Shown: positions 1 to 12,905, counted from the first letter of the stretch. The stretch: 64,000 nucleotides of DNA from Portulaca oleracea (GCA_029582165.1 CM055872.1:715728-779727); one strand, 5' to 3'. Notes: generated by a model not told the origin, from the letters alone. Program-made: numbers and translations.

Positions 1-1278
1 TGTGTAATTGTGTATGTATGTAGTATAGTGTAGAGTACTACGATACCTTTTTAAATTTTAATATTACACATACATGTAGTAACCACGTATATGTTCTTTT
101 GAGCTGAAATTATTAATTTTCAATTTCCTACAGTTCATTGTAATTCTTTTTAAGCATGCCACATCAATCTTACAATATTTACTTAATGAAAAATTTTTAC
201 TTCCATTAAGACTTGACCTTGGTGGGAAGGTTAATTAGATGATAGGGATGACCGTTACCACTTGGCTACTACCTCTTTGATATATTTGTATTTATATATA
301 TGTATGTATATGTATGTATGTGTATATACATGTATATACAATGGATGCTAGTGGTAGTGGACTGCGATGGTGCCAATAGCAATGGGTGCAGAAGTGACGG
401 TAATGGTGGTGCCTATTTTATCGATCGAGTGGGAAGGTGGAAAGAGAGTATAGTGGTTTTCAAATTGATTTTAACGGCGTGTTCTTTTGGGTTGGAATCA
501 ATAACTTTCAACTCTTTTCAACTCGTTCTAACTTTTACTAACTTCTTACATCCTTTTCCAAATCCTTCCAACTTCTTCTAGCTGTGACCAATTCATTCCC
601 ACTCTTTCCACCTGCTTGCGGTTTCTTCCAACACCTTTCAGCACATACAATTACATCTATGTCAAACCCGTTTGCAGTGTCAAGTTATTTTTCTTTGTTG
701 TGAAATTTGTCTTTTTCTAATGTCTATTATTATTTGATTTTTAATTATTATTTTGATAATGTGGAAGTAATAAGAATAGAATAATGCGAGTGTTGTTATT
801 GTAGATGGCCCAAAGACTCGTTAAATAAAATATAAAAAAAACAAGTATGAAATAATTTGAGTGTATTATCCAATTTAAATGAGAAAGGAATCCAAAACTG
901 TAGAGTAGCAATAGAGAAAGGACAGGGTTAGAGCAAGAGAACAAGGTAAGAGGGGATAGATATCGTTGGTCAGGGGATGGCTACAGTTTGTGAAACAAAT
1001 AATCTTACAAAATAATTATTTAATTGTTGTGAATAAATTAAAGCTGAACATTGCATACATCAAAGTGGGACAACAACAACAAGTAGAGTTATGGGTTTCA
1101 AAAAATACTATTTACCCCCCTCAAACCACTAGCTCTAGCTGTTACTGTTGCTGTTGCTGTAGCTGTAGCTGTAGCAACCCAGCCATCATTCATACCTCTA
1201 TTCTCATACAAATATCCCTACGTGTCAGCTGTCTTCCTTCTAACACCGACCCTAAAACTACGTAACCACACCCTCAAC

Positions 1279-1279
<1 letters not shown>

Positions 1280-1336
<57 letters not shown>
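1280..1336. repeat. (TA)n microsatellite
   Basis: An uninterrupted run of TA dinucleotides of about 57 bp. Matching ACCACACCCTCAACA blocks lie on both sides, so the tract sits inside a short local duplication. Confidence 0.95.
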
Positions 1337-1338
<2 letters not shown>

Positions 1339-1709
1339 ACAACAAAAAAATATATGTTATATACCACACCCTCAACAATCTAACAATATATATGTATACA
1401 ATTAATATATGTGCATGTGTGGAAATTCTATTATAATTACAAATTTTTTCAACTGTCATAGTAATTTATTACAAAAAATAATTTTATTATAAAATTTAAT
1501 CTTTTAAAGGAAAATCTTAATTAAAATTACTTTAGAAATTACAATTGGACATATTACAATTACTATAACTGAAAAAATAAAGTATGTTAGAACCTCATAT
1601 ATGCACATATGTATGTATGAGTGTAAATATTGTGTGAGGATGTATATATGTGCGTGCATATATTCAATTATTAGTGGCATTTGTAAATCACAAAATTAAA
1701 TTAAAGATA

Positions 1710-1740
<31 letters not shown>

Positions 1741-3562
1741 ATATATATATTCCAATAATCGTCCCATGTAAGATATTTCCAAACCAAAAACGAACAATAT
1801 CCATATATGGCTACATTAGGCAGTTGCACTTGGCGTAATATTTTAACCAAGCTAAAATTTTAATAGGGTAAATATTAATGTACTATAAGCTAGCATTTTG
1901 AGTAATATTAACTTTTTCAACAAACTTTTCTAAAATGTAAATAAAGTTCATGTTCGATGCTTGGAGTAGCCTTTGAGAGCTTTATCATTGAAAGTTATTT
2001 ATATTCTTTTATATCAATTAATATTACCAAACATATTTTCTCAAACATTTATCTGAACAGCTATCCACTAATTACTAAAATAAAATTGTTATATGTTGCT
2101 TAAAGTCTCAAGCTGGTATTTGATACTTTTACTAACAAACAGGAGGCAAGAGTGAAGGAGTAGTTTGACGACAAACATAAAAGAGAAGTAAATAATCAAA
2201 TAAAAATTGGTGATCCCAACTAATCCAATAGTATTATGATTAATCTTGGAGGCATGCATGCACGTTAATATACAACAAGAATCTAATCATAGAATGGTCA
2301 ACTTGATCTCAATACGACCTAGACCTAAACCTAGGTTACACATACTCACACATACTAATTAACTATATAATTATTAGACTTTAATCCCACAATTAAGACA
2401 ACTAACCAGGAATTTGGCAAACTTGTTGCCTAACTACTTAGCTAATATACATATATTGACCTTAGTTAATGCTGATGTGAGCAGAAACATTTGCCTAATT
2501 ATGTGATAACTTTTTGTTAAGGATCGTAGAGACACTGGCAGCTACTTGTGCTTTGTGCCCCCAACAACAAATATTGCCTTGTTTAATTTTATGTTATTTT
2601 AATCACAAGCATAGGTCTATGATTGGGGTCAAAGGGTCAATTATATTGTACGGACATGTATTGTTTATTAGGGCATGAGATTTTGCAAATTGACAGCATC
2701 TTGATTGCCCTTGTTTTTGGATTTCCTGGCTGTTTATTTGCTCGATTCTTAGCTGTATTTATCATCAACTATTAGCTGCATATATTATTCAAACTTTGAG
2801 ACACAACCTTGCATGTTGTAGCTGTTTGTTTAGTATATTCAGCAATTGGAAGAGTCTTACATTATCCAACACTTATCTTTATTCTCTTAATCATATCTTG
2901 AATAACACCATGTTAGTTACAAAAATTTATTTGAATAGTCTTACATTACAAAATTGACCTTTCTACACGGTGGATAGGCATGTTTGCTTCTTGTGCCTGG
3001 CCTTGATCTATTTTAAGAATAACCACCTGTAAAATCTATATAAATTATAATTACGGAATAAATAGTTAGTAGTGAGCAAAAATATTCTTTGGATTGGATA
3101 AAATGAAGTTTGCATGGATTGGTTGGATTGGATTGGATAAGTTATAATACTTTTTTGTAGAATTGTGTTTTTAGAGAAATTTTTTTTTGAGGAATTGTGT
3201 AAGGTTGGATTGGATTGGATTGGATTGGATTAGAAAGAGTTACCAATCCAAAGAACAGGGTTAACTTGTCTCGGTTGACTCCCAATCCCAAAGTCCCGGA
3301 CTAAGTTCCCCAGTGTTAACTAGGGTTGGGACTGGGAAATGACCTTAAGTCTAGACTCCACCCCTGGTTCGCAGTCATTTTAAAAAAAATAAATTTGTGT
3401 GTGTGAATATGAGGTCAAGTGCATAACTGTTTAAGGACGAGATTCCCATTTCTAACCTTTTATAGTCATCAGTCATTCCATATATATTGTAAGTAATTAT
3501 AAACCCAAACTGCTAAAGTAAAAAAATTAACACCGCATGTAGTTTTTTAACTTAGGTCAAAA

Positions 3563-3843
3563 AAAGTGTTTGGTTGCAATATGGAGTGACTTTAGCTCAA
3601 AAAATTTAACACCTCATGTAGCCGTTTGACTTTAGCTTTTTTATTAGCTTTTTGACCTAGGTTTTTTTGGACATTGTTACCTCAAAAAACTTCATCAAAT
3701 AAATTTTTGAAAACTAGTTTATTGGGTCCAAAAAATTAAAAAAAAAATAGTTACCAAAAACCTCATATAGCTTTTTAACCTAAATCAAAAAGCTAACAAT
3801 GTCCAAAAAAACTAATCAAAAAGTTAGGTAACCAAACACCTCC
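3563..3843. mobile_element. Probable MITE with GTGTTTGGTT terminal inverted repeats
   Basis: The left end reads AGTGTTTGGTTGC and the right end reads GTAACCAAACACCTCC, which are imperfect reverse complements. The interior also folds back on itself: blocks of the form TAGCTTTTT...AACCTA recur in inverted order. It is about 280 bp with no coding capacity. Exact ends and target duplication are not certain. Confidence 0.5.
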
Positions 3844-4258
3844 ATAGTATCACCAGGTCTATCTTAACTGCATAAATATATATGTTAGAAGATCATTTGA
3901 TCAAAAGGACACAACAAGTAAATTAATCCATACATAAACAATTTTCCAGGTTAAATTTGAACAGTCAAACAAAAAGATGGAGCATGCTGGGGTTATTCTC
4001 GTCAACATTTAGCAGCCAATAATAGAACATTAAGGGGACAAAATGAAGTTTGAACATGGAACAGGAAACCAGGAACTACGCCCTAATCTTGCATTTTTAA
4101 TCTCTTAATATATGATTATTGTTTACCTACTGTTCCTAAACAGTCTTTCATCATCTACAGTATTTTCTCTCGATCCCAACATAATCAATTAGTTACATAA
4201 TTAATTAATCAAGCACTGTTAATCAGCCAAGTTTTGAGATGAAATTAGCTAGACCAAA

Positions 4259-4263
<5 letters not shown>

Positions 4264-4311
<48 letters not shown>
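4264..4311. repeat. (TA)n microsatellite
   Basis: About 24 TA units with no interruption. Confidence 0.95.
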
Positions 4312-4312
<1 letters not shown>

Positions 4313-5637
4313 GGTCCAATGTGAAGCCTAGAAATTCTTTCTTTTCAGACCCTATAAGTAATAATAAATATGCCCTATGTATGTATGGAATCAATGTAGA
4401 CCCTAGCTATGCATAAATATAGCTTAAAGATTTGGAGTTAGTTAAAGAGAATACTTATTCCTTTTGTCAAGTGCAGGAATTCATTCTATCTATTTGTTTT
4501 TTAATCGGTTAATCCTCACGAATATTTAATCAGTGAGGTGAAAATGATATAAAGTGATTCATAAACAGTACGAATGTATATGAAAAATTAACCACATATA
4601 CAAACATCGATAAACGGCAAAAAAAAAATCTCACATATATAGCACTAATGCAGGAGTACTCCGATCCGTCCTTTCCATGTAATTACCTCTCCATATATTA
4701 GACATCAATACTTTTAATGTCGAGAAGTGATAGATTATCTCTCAACATTGAATTGAAAAGTTATGGATGGTTTAGTTGGACGCTAATATACATTGACATG
4801 TGATTAGTGTTCGATTAGGAGAATTAGACCATTAATACTATCTAGAAACCATCCCTATGAGAATAGGTGGTGGAATCTAGAGAGTATGCATCAAATCCTA
4901 ACTCTGACGAGAATAATTTGACGCTAATTCATTTGCCTAATTCCCGTGTTGAATAACTTGTCTATGAATCATCTTTAAACCACTTCACCAACCTTTTTTC
5001 TCTCGTTAGGAGGCTCGATAATACCCCCGAGCTCTTTTCCCATTTTAATGGTAGCTTTTCTTTTGTGTTTTAGTCCATGTGCCTACCAAATACCCAAAAC
5101 CTCGACTTTTAAGACTAGAGGTGAGAGCTCGTTAGATTCTTAGGTTCGAAAGCCCTAACTCCCTGCAAATACGACAATTACACCCGCATTATGCTGCGAT
5201 TAAACAGTCCTTGAACCAAGTTCTAGAGTTTAACCGAGGATATATTGGTGAATCTTCCTGACATGTCACTCAATGTCTGATTGAGTTCCCACCTATTCAA
5301 TCTGTTAAGCTTTCTATTATCATTGATAAAATTTGATATGTTTGATTTTCAACTTAATTGATCTTGTTGAGTAATTACTACACTAACGTATTTTTGTGAG
5401 ATTGGTGTAACATTGGCAAAAAATTCAATAATCTCATCCCCCGTCCAAGTTATTTCATAAGCGAAAGATAATATAAAATAAGAAAATTTAACTAAAATTT
5501 TTGGTAAAAGAAATAAATATTTTAAAGCATTACATTGACATGCATTATGTTTTTGATATATTAAAAAGATTTTATGAGTTGCATTATAGTATTCATAAAT
5601 ATGTTAAAATAATTTAACATGTTGAATCTCTACAACG

Positions 5638-5639
5638 AC

Positions 5640-5691
<52 letters not shown>
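5638..5691. repeat. (AAT)n microsatellite
   Basis: About 17 AAT units in a row. On the reverse strand this reads as a poly-leucine stretch, an artefact of the repeat rather than a gene. Confidence 0.95.
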
Positions 5692-5694
<3 letters not shown>

Positions 5695-5897
5695 CATTTT
5701 TTATTTGTATTAAGCTATTAACTGAGTTTCTAAAACAAAAATATAGGGGATAGTTTTTCCATCGCTTTTTATTTGTCAATTTAGAAAATGATGGAGCAAT
5801 CAACACAACATAAAAATTTAGGTAGAAATATATCAAATGATAAAAGAGTCCTCAATTATCATTAAATTGTTGGTTTTATAGTCAGTTAATAAGAATT

Positions 5898-6334
5898 CAC
5901 TACTAAAAATATGTATAATACCAACCACTTTTTTCCAACCAATTTAAAACGATTGGAAAAACCAACTATTTTAACAATTATTTCAAATTCCAAGTATTTT
6001 CCAAAAATTTTATGTGGGAAAAATGGTTGGAACTTCCAACCACTTTTGTAAAAATTGTGGGAAATTTTTCCTACTATTTGAAAATGGTTGGAAAAACGGT
6101 CGGATTACTAACCATTTTCTCAACCAATTTTGAGCAGTAGGAAAAAAATTGGTAGGAAAAATTTCCTACTATTTTAGTAAAAGTGGTTTGAATTTCTAAC
6201 CATTTTTCCCGCTTAAAAATAGAAAAATTGTTGGAAAATTAAAAAATATAAAATGGTTACTAAAACGGTTGGTTTTTCCAACTGTTTAAATTGGTTGGAA
6301 AAAACAATCGGTAATACACATATTTTTAATAATA
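5898..6334. mobile_element. CACTA-like non-autonomous element (MITE)
   Basis: The left end begins CACTACTAAAAATATG and the right end finishes CATATTTTTAATAATA, which is close to its reverse complement. CACTAC...AAAA is the usual tip of plant En/Spm elements. The ~437-bp interior is an almost continuous imperfect palindrome built from GGTTGGAAAAA and TTTTTCCAACC blocks, with no coding frame. No clean 3-bp target duplication is seen. A related interrupted copy occurs around 58713-59118. Confidence 0.7.
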
Positions 6335-6440
6335 TAATAAAATCAGTAAAATTATTACTAAAAATATAAAATCAATAAATAATTAGTGACAACAAAAATC
6401 AGTTAAATCAACAAACCATAAGAGAAAATGCAGAGAGTAA

Positions 6441-6655
6441 TACTCCCTCCGTTCCTTTTTATCTTTCATTTACGGTTTTTAACGTCAATTTTTAATCAAT
6501 ATTTTTTAATATAAAATTTTTATAAAAAATTATAATATTATATATTTTTAATATTTTTTATTACAATTTTAATGACATCAACTTTATATAATAAATTATT
6601 ATATAAATTAAAAATTAACAATCAAAATTTTTAATATAATTTTCTAGACCACATA
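6441..6655. mobile_element. Truncated Stowaway-like MITE
   Basis: It begins TACTCCCTCCGTTCC, the classic Stowaway tip, and continues with a body shared by the copies at 61452-61711 and 62570-62805 (ATTTACGGTTTT, TCAATTTTTAATCAATA). The matching GGAGGGAGTA right tip is missing, so this copy is truncated or degraded. Confidence 0.6.
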
Positions 6656-9241
6656 CCTAGAAACTTATCGACGCACCTCCTAAAAAGCTGAAAGATATTG
6701 AACGGATTTTTGAATGGGCAGTTGTTATAGGCGAATGAAAGCCACTCCTATACTGTAATGATGAACGAAGCATTAGAGGCTTAGCATTAAATTAAAATTA
6801 TTAAGGTAATTGACGTGTCCACTTCTTAAAAAAAACTCCAATCATTACTAGAACAGATTTCTTTTGGTTTACAAAACTCTTCTCTCTAATTATATAGGCC
6901 GCCATATTAATTATGACATTATCTTTTCCTAATCCATTAACCATCCACATTCATTCATCATCGCCCTAACATTAATTATCCTCTCATTGTTTTTTTTAAT
7001 GAAAAAATCAAGTGGTGTCCCTTCCTAATCCTTCTACCATTAGTATTTAATATCAATTTTACAAGCTTTCAAGGTGGAATAAAATGTTTGTCTTCATTAC
7101 TGGGATATAAAATTATTATTTTTAAATTTTTAATTGAAGTAGTTTTACATGGATTAGAATCCTCATAAATTAAGGTGGTCTTTATATCGATCCCTACGTT
7201 TCAAATGAAAGGAGAGTCATGATATATAGGTTAGAAACCCATAAAATTAAAGGATATTTGTGGAAGGAAAGTGTATGAGTATAAAACTATTATTATGTTT
7301 CAAAATATTAGTGTAACTTATTGTTGAAAAGATTCTATAGTCTTCCAAATCCTTGCCGACGAAAAGGTTGCATATATATATACGCTCCCCGATAGGATGG
7401 CTCATGTATCTATGAAGAGGTTAAGTTAAGCTACTTCCTTCACCTTATATTTTCTTTATAGCAGTTATGTGATCTTAGTCTTTAAACTTTGAGCTTGCAA
7501 GTACGTAGGATGTGAAGTTGTGAACAAAGTGTCTCTTGTCCAAGTAACTTGGGCAACACCGTGTCACAACTTTCATTGTCGATGAACCTGTCGATAAGAA
7601 TAGTTTGTACTAAGGCAATCTTTCTGGATTCACTTCTCACAGGTGCCCTATAAACCAACTCTTCTAGCAAAAACAAGTCAATATGATACAGATCAACCTC
7701 TTCCTCTCAAGACCTCTCACTAGCTATATTGCCCATAGGATTGCTTAAGCTACTTTGCAGGAACTTGGTGCTACAAATCAACAATAAATCCTTGACTTCC
7801 GCCATTGGAAATATCATGACTAGTATTTTTGACTTCTTACTCTCATTAAACTAGGGAATGTGTTGTACAATGCCCACACGAAAAAGTTCTTTCCAAATTC
7901 ACTTTTCTTAGTGATGTCTCGAACATCATGAAAAACATGAAAGAAAGAAGCAATAATGAGTGTACCAAAGCTAAAGGAAGAAGATTTTGGATAAACTTCA
8001 ATTGATGGACCTCATTGTCCTTAATCAGATAGTACTCACTTTTTTTCTATAATTTAAAATCCAAAATGGCAAGAGGTGTTGCAACAAAAGTTGCATATAT
8101 ACAAACAGTAAGACAATAAAATAATAAAGTTCACCCGAACAAAAACCGCTTTCATACAACTTTCAAAGATTGATTTGGAACTTTCTTGAAGTATCAAGTC
8201 TATAGCATATACAATAGCATTCCCATATTTTGAAATTTAAGCGGGGGTCTACCCCTTCCACATCATTCATCAGTCTTATTTTTTGGAACTTCATTTCATT
8301 TTATTTACTACAACAACAGAAACTCATTCCTACTCTTTCACCTCAAAAATATTGTTTTAAAAAATACTATAATTGCCACATATTAAAATATTATTTGTTG
8401 AAAACAGAAAAAAAAAAAAGAAAAAGTTGCTATCTTTTGGAACATTGCAGCGTTCTACCTTTTCCATTCATGTGTTTGCGTTCTTTGTTGGAACAAAATT
8501 TATCTTTAAGGCATATGTTCCAATGTAAAAAGAAAAGTGTCGATGTATTTGCTCTAAATGTTTGACATTATTTCATATTAAAATAATATCATATTGGTGT
8601 GAATGCGATTATGATATATTTTGGATTGGGTGAATGCGATAAGGGTATTTTGATTTCGGGTCAACCCGTGTTGGAAAACAAAGGGTTGTACAATGGAAAT
8701 TTACTTGGGTATTTAAGTGAGTCGAAGGCGTATCGTCTCTCCTTAAGCTTATATCTCTATCGTATATAGGTACACGATAAAACACTTCCCCTAGAGGAAC
8801 TTAAACTCATATTCTAATGTCAATCTTAGAGTTTGTGGCCACCAAAAACCAACGAGATGCGATTCCTCATTGGAATGACTATGATGGATACTATGTCCAA
8901 ATGACATTCTTAGAATTGGTCCTCAACATAATGACGTCAAGAAAACCTATTTATAGCCATAAAGAGGCACTTGAATAGTAGCCTTGAAGTGGACAATCAT
9001 TGAAGAATTAAGATAAAATGAATAATAACATTATCCATCCAAAGTTCATGCATGCAACCGAAGAAAACGATAAAAAAAGGCACCGGTTGAATCTGACAAG
9101 GATTGTGTCAAACTCGACATTGACAGTGTCAAATCAAACACAGATCATGTTAGGCTTTTGCTCATTTTTCTTACTCTCTATCCTAACTGTGTCAACACTT
9201 ATGCCAAGTGTGTCACCCCTCCAACCCCTTCATGCGAATGC
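6656..9241. other. Intergenic stretch, no recognised gene
   Basis: I recognise nothing coding. A - strand frame at 7676-7482 (64 residues, with LLEELVYRAPVRSESRKIAL) has protein-like composition but no ATG-to-stop context or family I can name. Its surroundings on the same strand are broken by stops, so it may be a gene relic. Two + strand frames near 8230-8565 and 9018-9254 are low-complexity and not convincing. Confidence 0.45.
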
Positions 9242-9430
9242 CCTTTGGGCTTGAAGCGTTGATGTTATAAAGGCCCCGTTTACTTTGAGCAAATGAATGG
9301 ACGGGGTGCTGAGATTCGAACCTGAGACATCTTGCTCAAGTCTGGCTCTGATATCATGTGGAACCATCTCAACCAAAAGTTTAAACTGATGATTGTAGCC
9401 ACCGGAATGGTTTTATAGTATAACAAATAT
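9242..9430 (-). mobile_element. SINE-like tRNA-related repeat, copy 1
   Basis: Read on the - strand it carries GGTTCGAATCTC, a match to the RNA polymerase III B box. Upstream of it is ATATCAGAGCCAGAC, which resembles the ends of tRNA-related SINEs. The same block, including TTTGGGCTTGAAGCGT and AAAAGTTTAAAC, recurs in the same orientation at 62218-62425, showing that it is a dispersed repeat. A clear A box and poly-A tail were not identified, so the SINE call is tentative. Confidence 0.5.
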
Positions 9431-9599
9431 TTCAACTTAAATTAAATAAATAAAACTCACAAATTCCAATAAAGCTAGACTTAAAAGATAAAATTTCTAA
9501 GTTATGAGTTTTGTGGGTTCGTTTTATTTCAAGTTCAATTTCGATGGAGGTGAAGAGAAGAGGATACATGACAGCAGATAGTCCCCTCCCGACCCTGGT

Positions 9600-10093
9600 T
9601 CGTGGAAAATTAATTTCGATGGAGGTAAAATAGGAGAATCGCTTTATGGGTGGGGCTTTGTTATTCGAAACAGTTGGGGAGAAATTGAAGTAATGGGCGT
9701 TCAACAAGTGTGGGATTCTGCGACCCATATCCGAGCATGCTATTTTGCTATCTCTGAAGCAAAGGTCCGGGGCTTCAACAGAGTAATCGTGGAAGGGGAT
9801 TCGCTTCAACTCATTAAAAACTTCAGAATAAGTCATCAGATAGTAGCATAAACTCTTTGTTTCTTTCTTGCATTTTAGATGATTGTCTTTCGTTTGATAG
9901 TATTAGCTTTAGACACATTAGAAGGGAGGGCAATAATGTGGCTCATGCCCTTGCCCATCTCCAGCCTTTCTCTGATGCAAAGAGGATATGGTTGGGAGAG
10001 GGTCCAGACGCTATTTACAGTCTGGCAAATCAGGACATATATGAGTTTATGAATGAAGCAATAATAAAGTCTGGTGTGTGTTTTTGGCGATAA
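9600..10093 (+). pseudogene. RNase H-like domain fragment of a non-LTR retroelement
   Basis: Two adjacent frames together give a plant RVT_3-type RNase H domain. Block one, 9600-9851, has INFDGG, FVIRNSWGE, ACYFAISEAK and VEGDSLQLI, which include the expected acidic residues. Block two, 9857-10093, has FRHIRREGNNVAHALAHL, the C-terminal RNase H signature. A stop at 9849 and a change of frame at about 9845-9857 separate them, so the domain is broken. No reverse transcriptase precedes it: upstream sequence only repeats a short ATTTCGATGGAGGT segment. It could derive from a LINE 3' end or a captured host RNase H-like gene. Confidence 0.75.
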
Positions 10094-10099
10094 AAAAAA

Positions 10100-12086
10100 A
10101 TCAATTTGACAACATAATTTTCAAAACTCAAATTTCAAATAAGTTCGAGTCAAGTTATCAAATCGGGTAAAAAAATTCACAAGTCTAAGCAATATAAAAA
10201 GATTACTCGTTACTGCGAGTATTATGCAAAAATTAAATTCTTTACAGTTAAAATTTGTCTTTATGGGGCCTAAAATCCAACGGCCGCAATCGGGTGAATG
10301 CCTTGACGTACGTAACCGACGGCACTTGCTAGCCTTGCGTCTCACTCGATTCAGTTATAGATTCAAAAGCGCTCCTTTGGCTATAATAGCCCTGCATACA
10401 TACATACATACCCATCCATCGTCAATTCATCATACATACATATTACATATGTATCATCATCAACAATTACATCGTCTAATTTAGTTAAGGATGACAACAG
10501 GGCGGAACGTGACGGCTACAGGATTATATTCCCCGTCCCCAGTACCCAAATCCAGCAGGGTCCCAATGGAAATGATACTAAGACTAAACTAAGACAATTA
10601 TGGAGTGGGAATTAGCAATTATAATTAGAGAGAATAAACTATTTATATAAGCTTAGAATTTTTGATTAACTACTCCCCTTTTGACTTTAACCCAATTTAT
10701 TCTTTTTTATCATATTGATCATTTTAGAATTTTAATAATATATTTTCAATTTTTTCATTAATCTATTTATTTTTATTTTTTATTTTTTTACTACCTTACT
10801 ATTCTCTTTTTAATATTAATATTAAAAACATGGCAATTATCCAAGTAAACTCTCTTTTATTGGGTTTCAACTTTCAAGCATTTTTTTTGTACATACATAA
10901 AGCTATGGGTGATTCCATATATGTACATGGGAGATACTGAGATACATAGTTTTATACCAGGAGGAGGATGATGATGTGGACATGCATTTAAATAGATTGA
11001 TGTACATATATATGTATAGAAAGGATTGGACCACGATGAAAATGTAGGTGGACAATATAAAAGGCGTGAAAGCTACCTTTGGGACCCACCCCCCGTCAAA
11101 ATGCGGGGTGACACCATCTGTTGTAAGCTCCCATCTCCGTTTCAGGTATCTTTTACACAGTTGGTTGTGATCATAGTCATTAAAATTTCGATCTTGATTT
11201 ACGATTTTACGAGTTTATGATCTTAAATTTTCAATACGATTTTACTATCTACATTACGATCTATGATTATATGTGAGTTAATTCTGATTTTAACTACTTC
11301 ATGAGTCCGAGTCCAGATCTCAATTTTAACAATCTTGGTTGCGATGCGATGAGGAAGAAATGTGGTGAGCTGAAAAAAATTATGGTAAATTGTGGTGTGT
11401 TAGGAAAAATTGTGGTGAGTTAGTAAAATTTTAACTTTTAATAAAAAGATAAACTAAAATTAAAAAAATAAATTGTGATATGTTGTAATGAATTATAATG
11501 AAATATAAAAAAATTATGGTGCGGTGTGAAACCGCAACCAACCAACCACATAAAATAATGGATGATCGCTCTCTCAATTTACGGCTCTAATGCTTATCTT
11601 TTATCATGTATGCATGCATCACTACGCGTCTACGCCCTTATGTATGTATGTATGCATGCATGCATGTACATGATGGACATGAATGTATGTGTAATTAAAC
11701 ATGAGTCATATGTGAAAGAAAGAGAGAGAAATGGTGGATAATGATTACAAAAGGAGAGTGAGTGATGATAGCAATGCTTGTTTCCGTAGCAATTAATGAT
11801 TAAACATCAATCAACCAGAAAACCCGAAAAATTTAAAAAAAAATTAAAGTGGTACAGGAGAGAGAAAGTTAGAGAGAGAAGAGAACTGCTTACTACAGCA
11901 CCCCCTCAGCCGCCATTTCACTTCATTCTCCACTTTCTCTCTCTTCCTTATTTATTTATTTATTTATTGTTATCACCTTTTTATGGAAATTAAAAATTAC
12001 ATTGTTATTTTGTGTAAATCATTATATTTTTATAAGTAGGAATATTTGTAGTATCCTATCAACAAAAGGAACACTTATAATAAATA
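10100..12086. other. Intergenic stretch with a degraded MITE
   Basis: No gene is seen. The part around 11335-11560 consists of GTGGTGAGTT/GTGGTAAATT-type repeats ending in GTGAAACCGCAACC, like the body of the TTA/TAA-flanked MITE family listed elsewhere, but its ends are not clear. Short (ATGT/ATGC)n runs occur around 11640-11670. Confidence 0.5.
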
Positions 12087-12367
12087 CTACCTCCGTCCCA
12101 AATTATTTGTCCACTATTCCATTTTTGAATGTCCCAAAATTATGTCCACTTTCCTAAAATGAAAATTTTTATTTTCTTGAAATTACTAAAATACCCTTAA
12201 TTTGAATTTTAAAAGAATTTAAATATGAGAGGGAAAGTATAAATAATAGTTTTGAATTTAAAACTAAGGGTATTATTAATATTTTATTACTAATGGAGAC
12301 TAATTTGTTGATTTTCCTAAAAATGCGCGCTAAATCAAAGGGGACAAATATTTTGGGACGGAGGGAG
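12087..12367. mobile_element. Stowaway-like MITE, complete
   Basis: The left tip is CTACCTCCGTCCCAAATTAT and the right tip is ATATTTTGGGACGGAGGGAG, which are inverted repeats of the standard Stowaway form. A TA dinucleotide flanks each side (12085-12086 and 12368-12369), the duplication expected for Tc1/mariner-derived elements. It is 281 bp with no coding capacity. Confidence 0.85.
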
Positions 12368-12376
12368 TATTATTTA

Positions 12377-12580
12377 GGCCTTGTTCTTTTCTGAGGTATA
12401 TTGTGGTATGGTGGAATTATGGTAGGTTATTGTTACGTGGTTAAGTGAGGAGAGATAATGTAAAAAGTAGAAGAGAAAAGTGAGGAGAGAGAAAAGTAAT
12501 GATTTGTGGTAAAGTGTGGTGAAATGCATCAGCATGCGGTATCTTTGTTAATCTGTGATTCATGAGAAAAGAACAGAGCC
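12377..12580. mobile_element. PIF/Harbinger-like MITE (GGCCTTGTTCTTTT family), copy 1
   Basis: The tips GGCCTTGTTCTTTTCTG and GAGAAAAGAACAGAGCC are inverted repeats, flanked by TTA at 12374-12376 and 12581-12583. The interior has the family hallmark of GTGGTGGAATTATGGTA and GAGGAGAGAGAAAAGTAATGA blocks. It lies 7 bases from the preceding Stowaway-like element. Confidence 0.8.
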
Positions 12581-12639
12581 TTAATTGTGGTTCTTGCTTC
12601 ATTTTGTTTTTATTAGTGATATATAAAGAACATGTGAAA

Positions 12640-12905
12640 AGGAAGGGTAAAAACGCAATTTTGCTTGTTGAATCTTTATAGCGTTCTCTAGTTCAGATAG
12701 AGGATATGGCGCGCAGATTAATTAAGTTTGATTTTGTTTCTGGCTTTATTTGTGGGGATCCAGGAACTATTGAGAAACCGCTTAAGGAGAATTGGCGAAG
12801 AAAAAAAATTAATTTTAGTGTTTTTTTTGCTGTTTTTGTCTTGTTGTTTATCTGTGGTGCTGGTACTGTCTATTTAGCCTCTTTTGACTTTCAATAATAG
12901 AATAA
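12640..12905 (+). mobile_element. Probable retroelement 3' tail fragment
   Basis: The segment ends TTTAGCCTCTTTTGACTTTC followed by AATAATAGAATAAATAAAC. The same end occurs at about 43207-43250, there followed by a longer A-run and preceded by an RNase H relic, which suggests a LINE 3' untranslated end. A 63-residue frame at 12706-12897 has a hydrophobic C-terminal stretch, but I do not recognise it and regard it as chance. Just downstream, a TTGTTGTTTAGCTGTGGTGC block is repeated once more. Confidence 0.45.

Larger units (their letters stand above)
1..5897. other. Gene-free AT-rich intergenic DNA with microsatellites and repeat debris
   Basis: No open frame here resembles a known protein, and I see no splice-joined gene. 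The stretch holds (TA)n tracts near 1280-1336 and 4264-4311, a short ATT/GGATT-type repeat around 3207-3232, and an (AAT)n tract at 5638-5691. A probable small inverted-repeat element lies at about 3563-3843. Around 478-600 there is a segment starting GGCGTGTTCTTTTGGGTTGG, whose reverse complement recurs near 28000-28097 inside the kinase intron, so it is a dispersed repeat. Confidence 0.6.

Noticed and set aside
8230..8565. 111-codon + strand open frame
   Set aside because: Composition is low-complexity, with Lys runs from an A-rich tract, no domain pattern and no splice or promoter context. It is probably chance.
9018..9254. 78-codon + strand frame with Thr/Ser-rich text
   Set aside because: It contains internal ACTGTGTCAA-type DNA repeats and overlaps the SINE-like element; no support as a gene.
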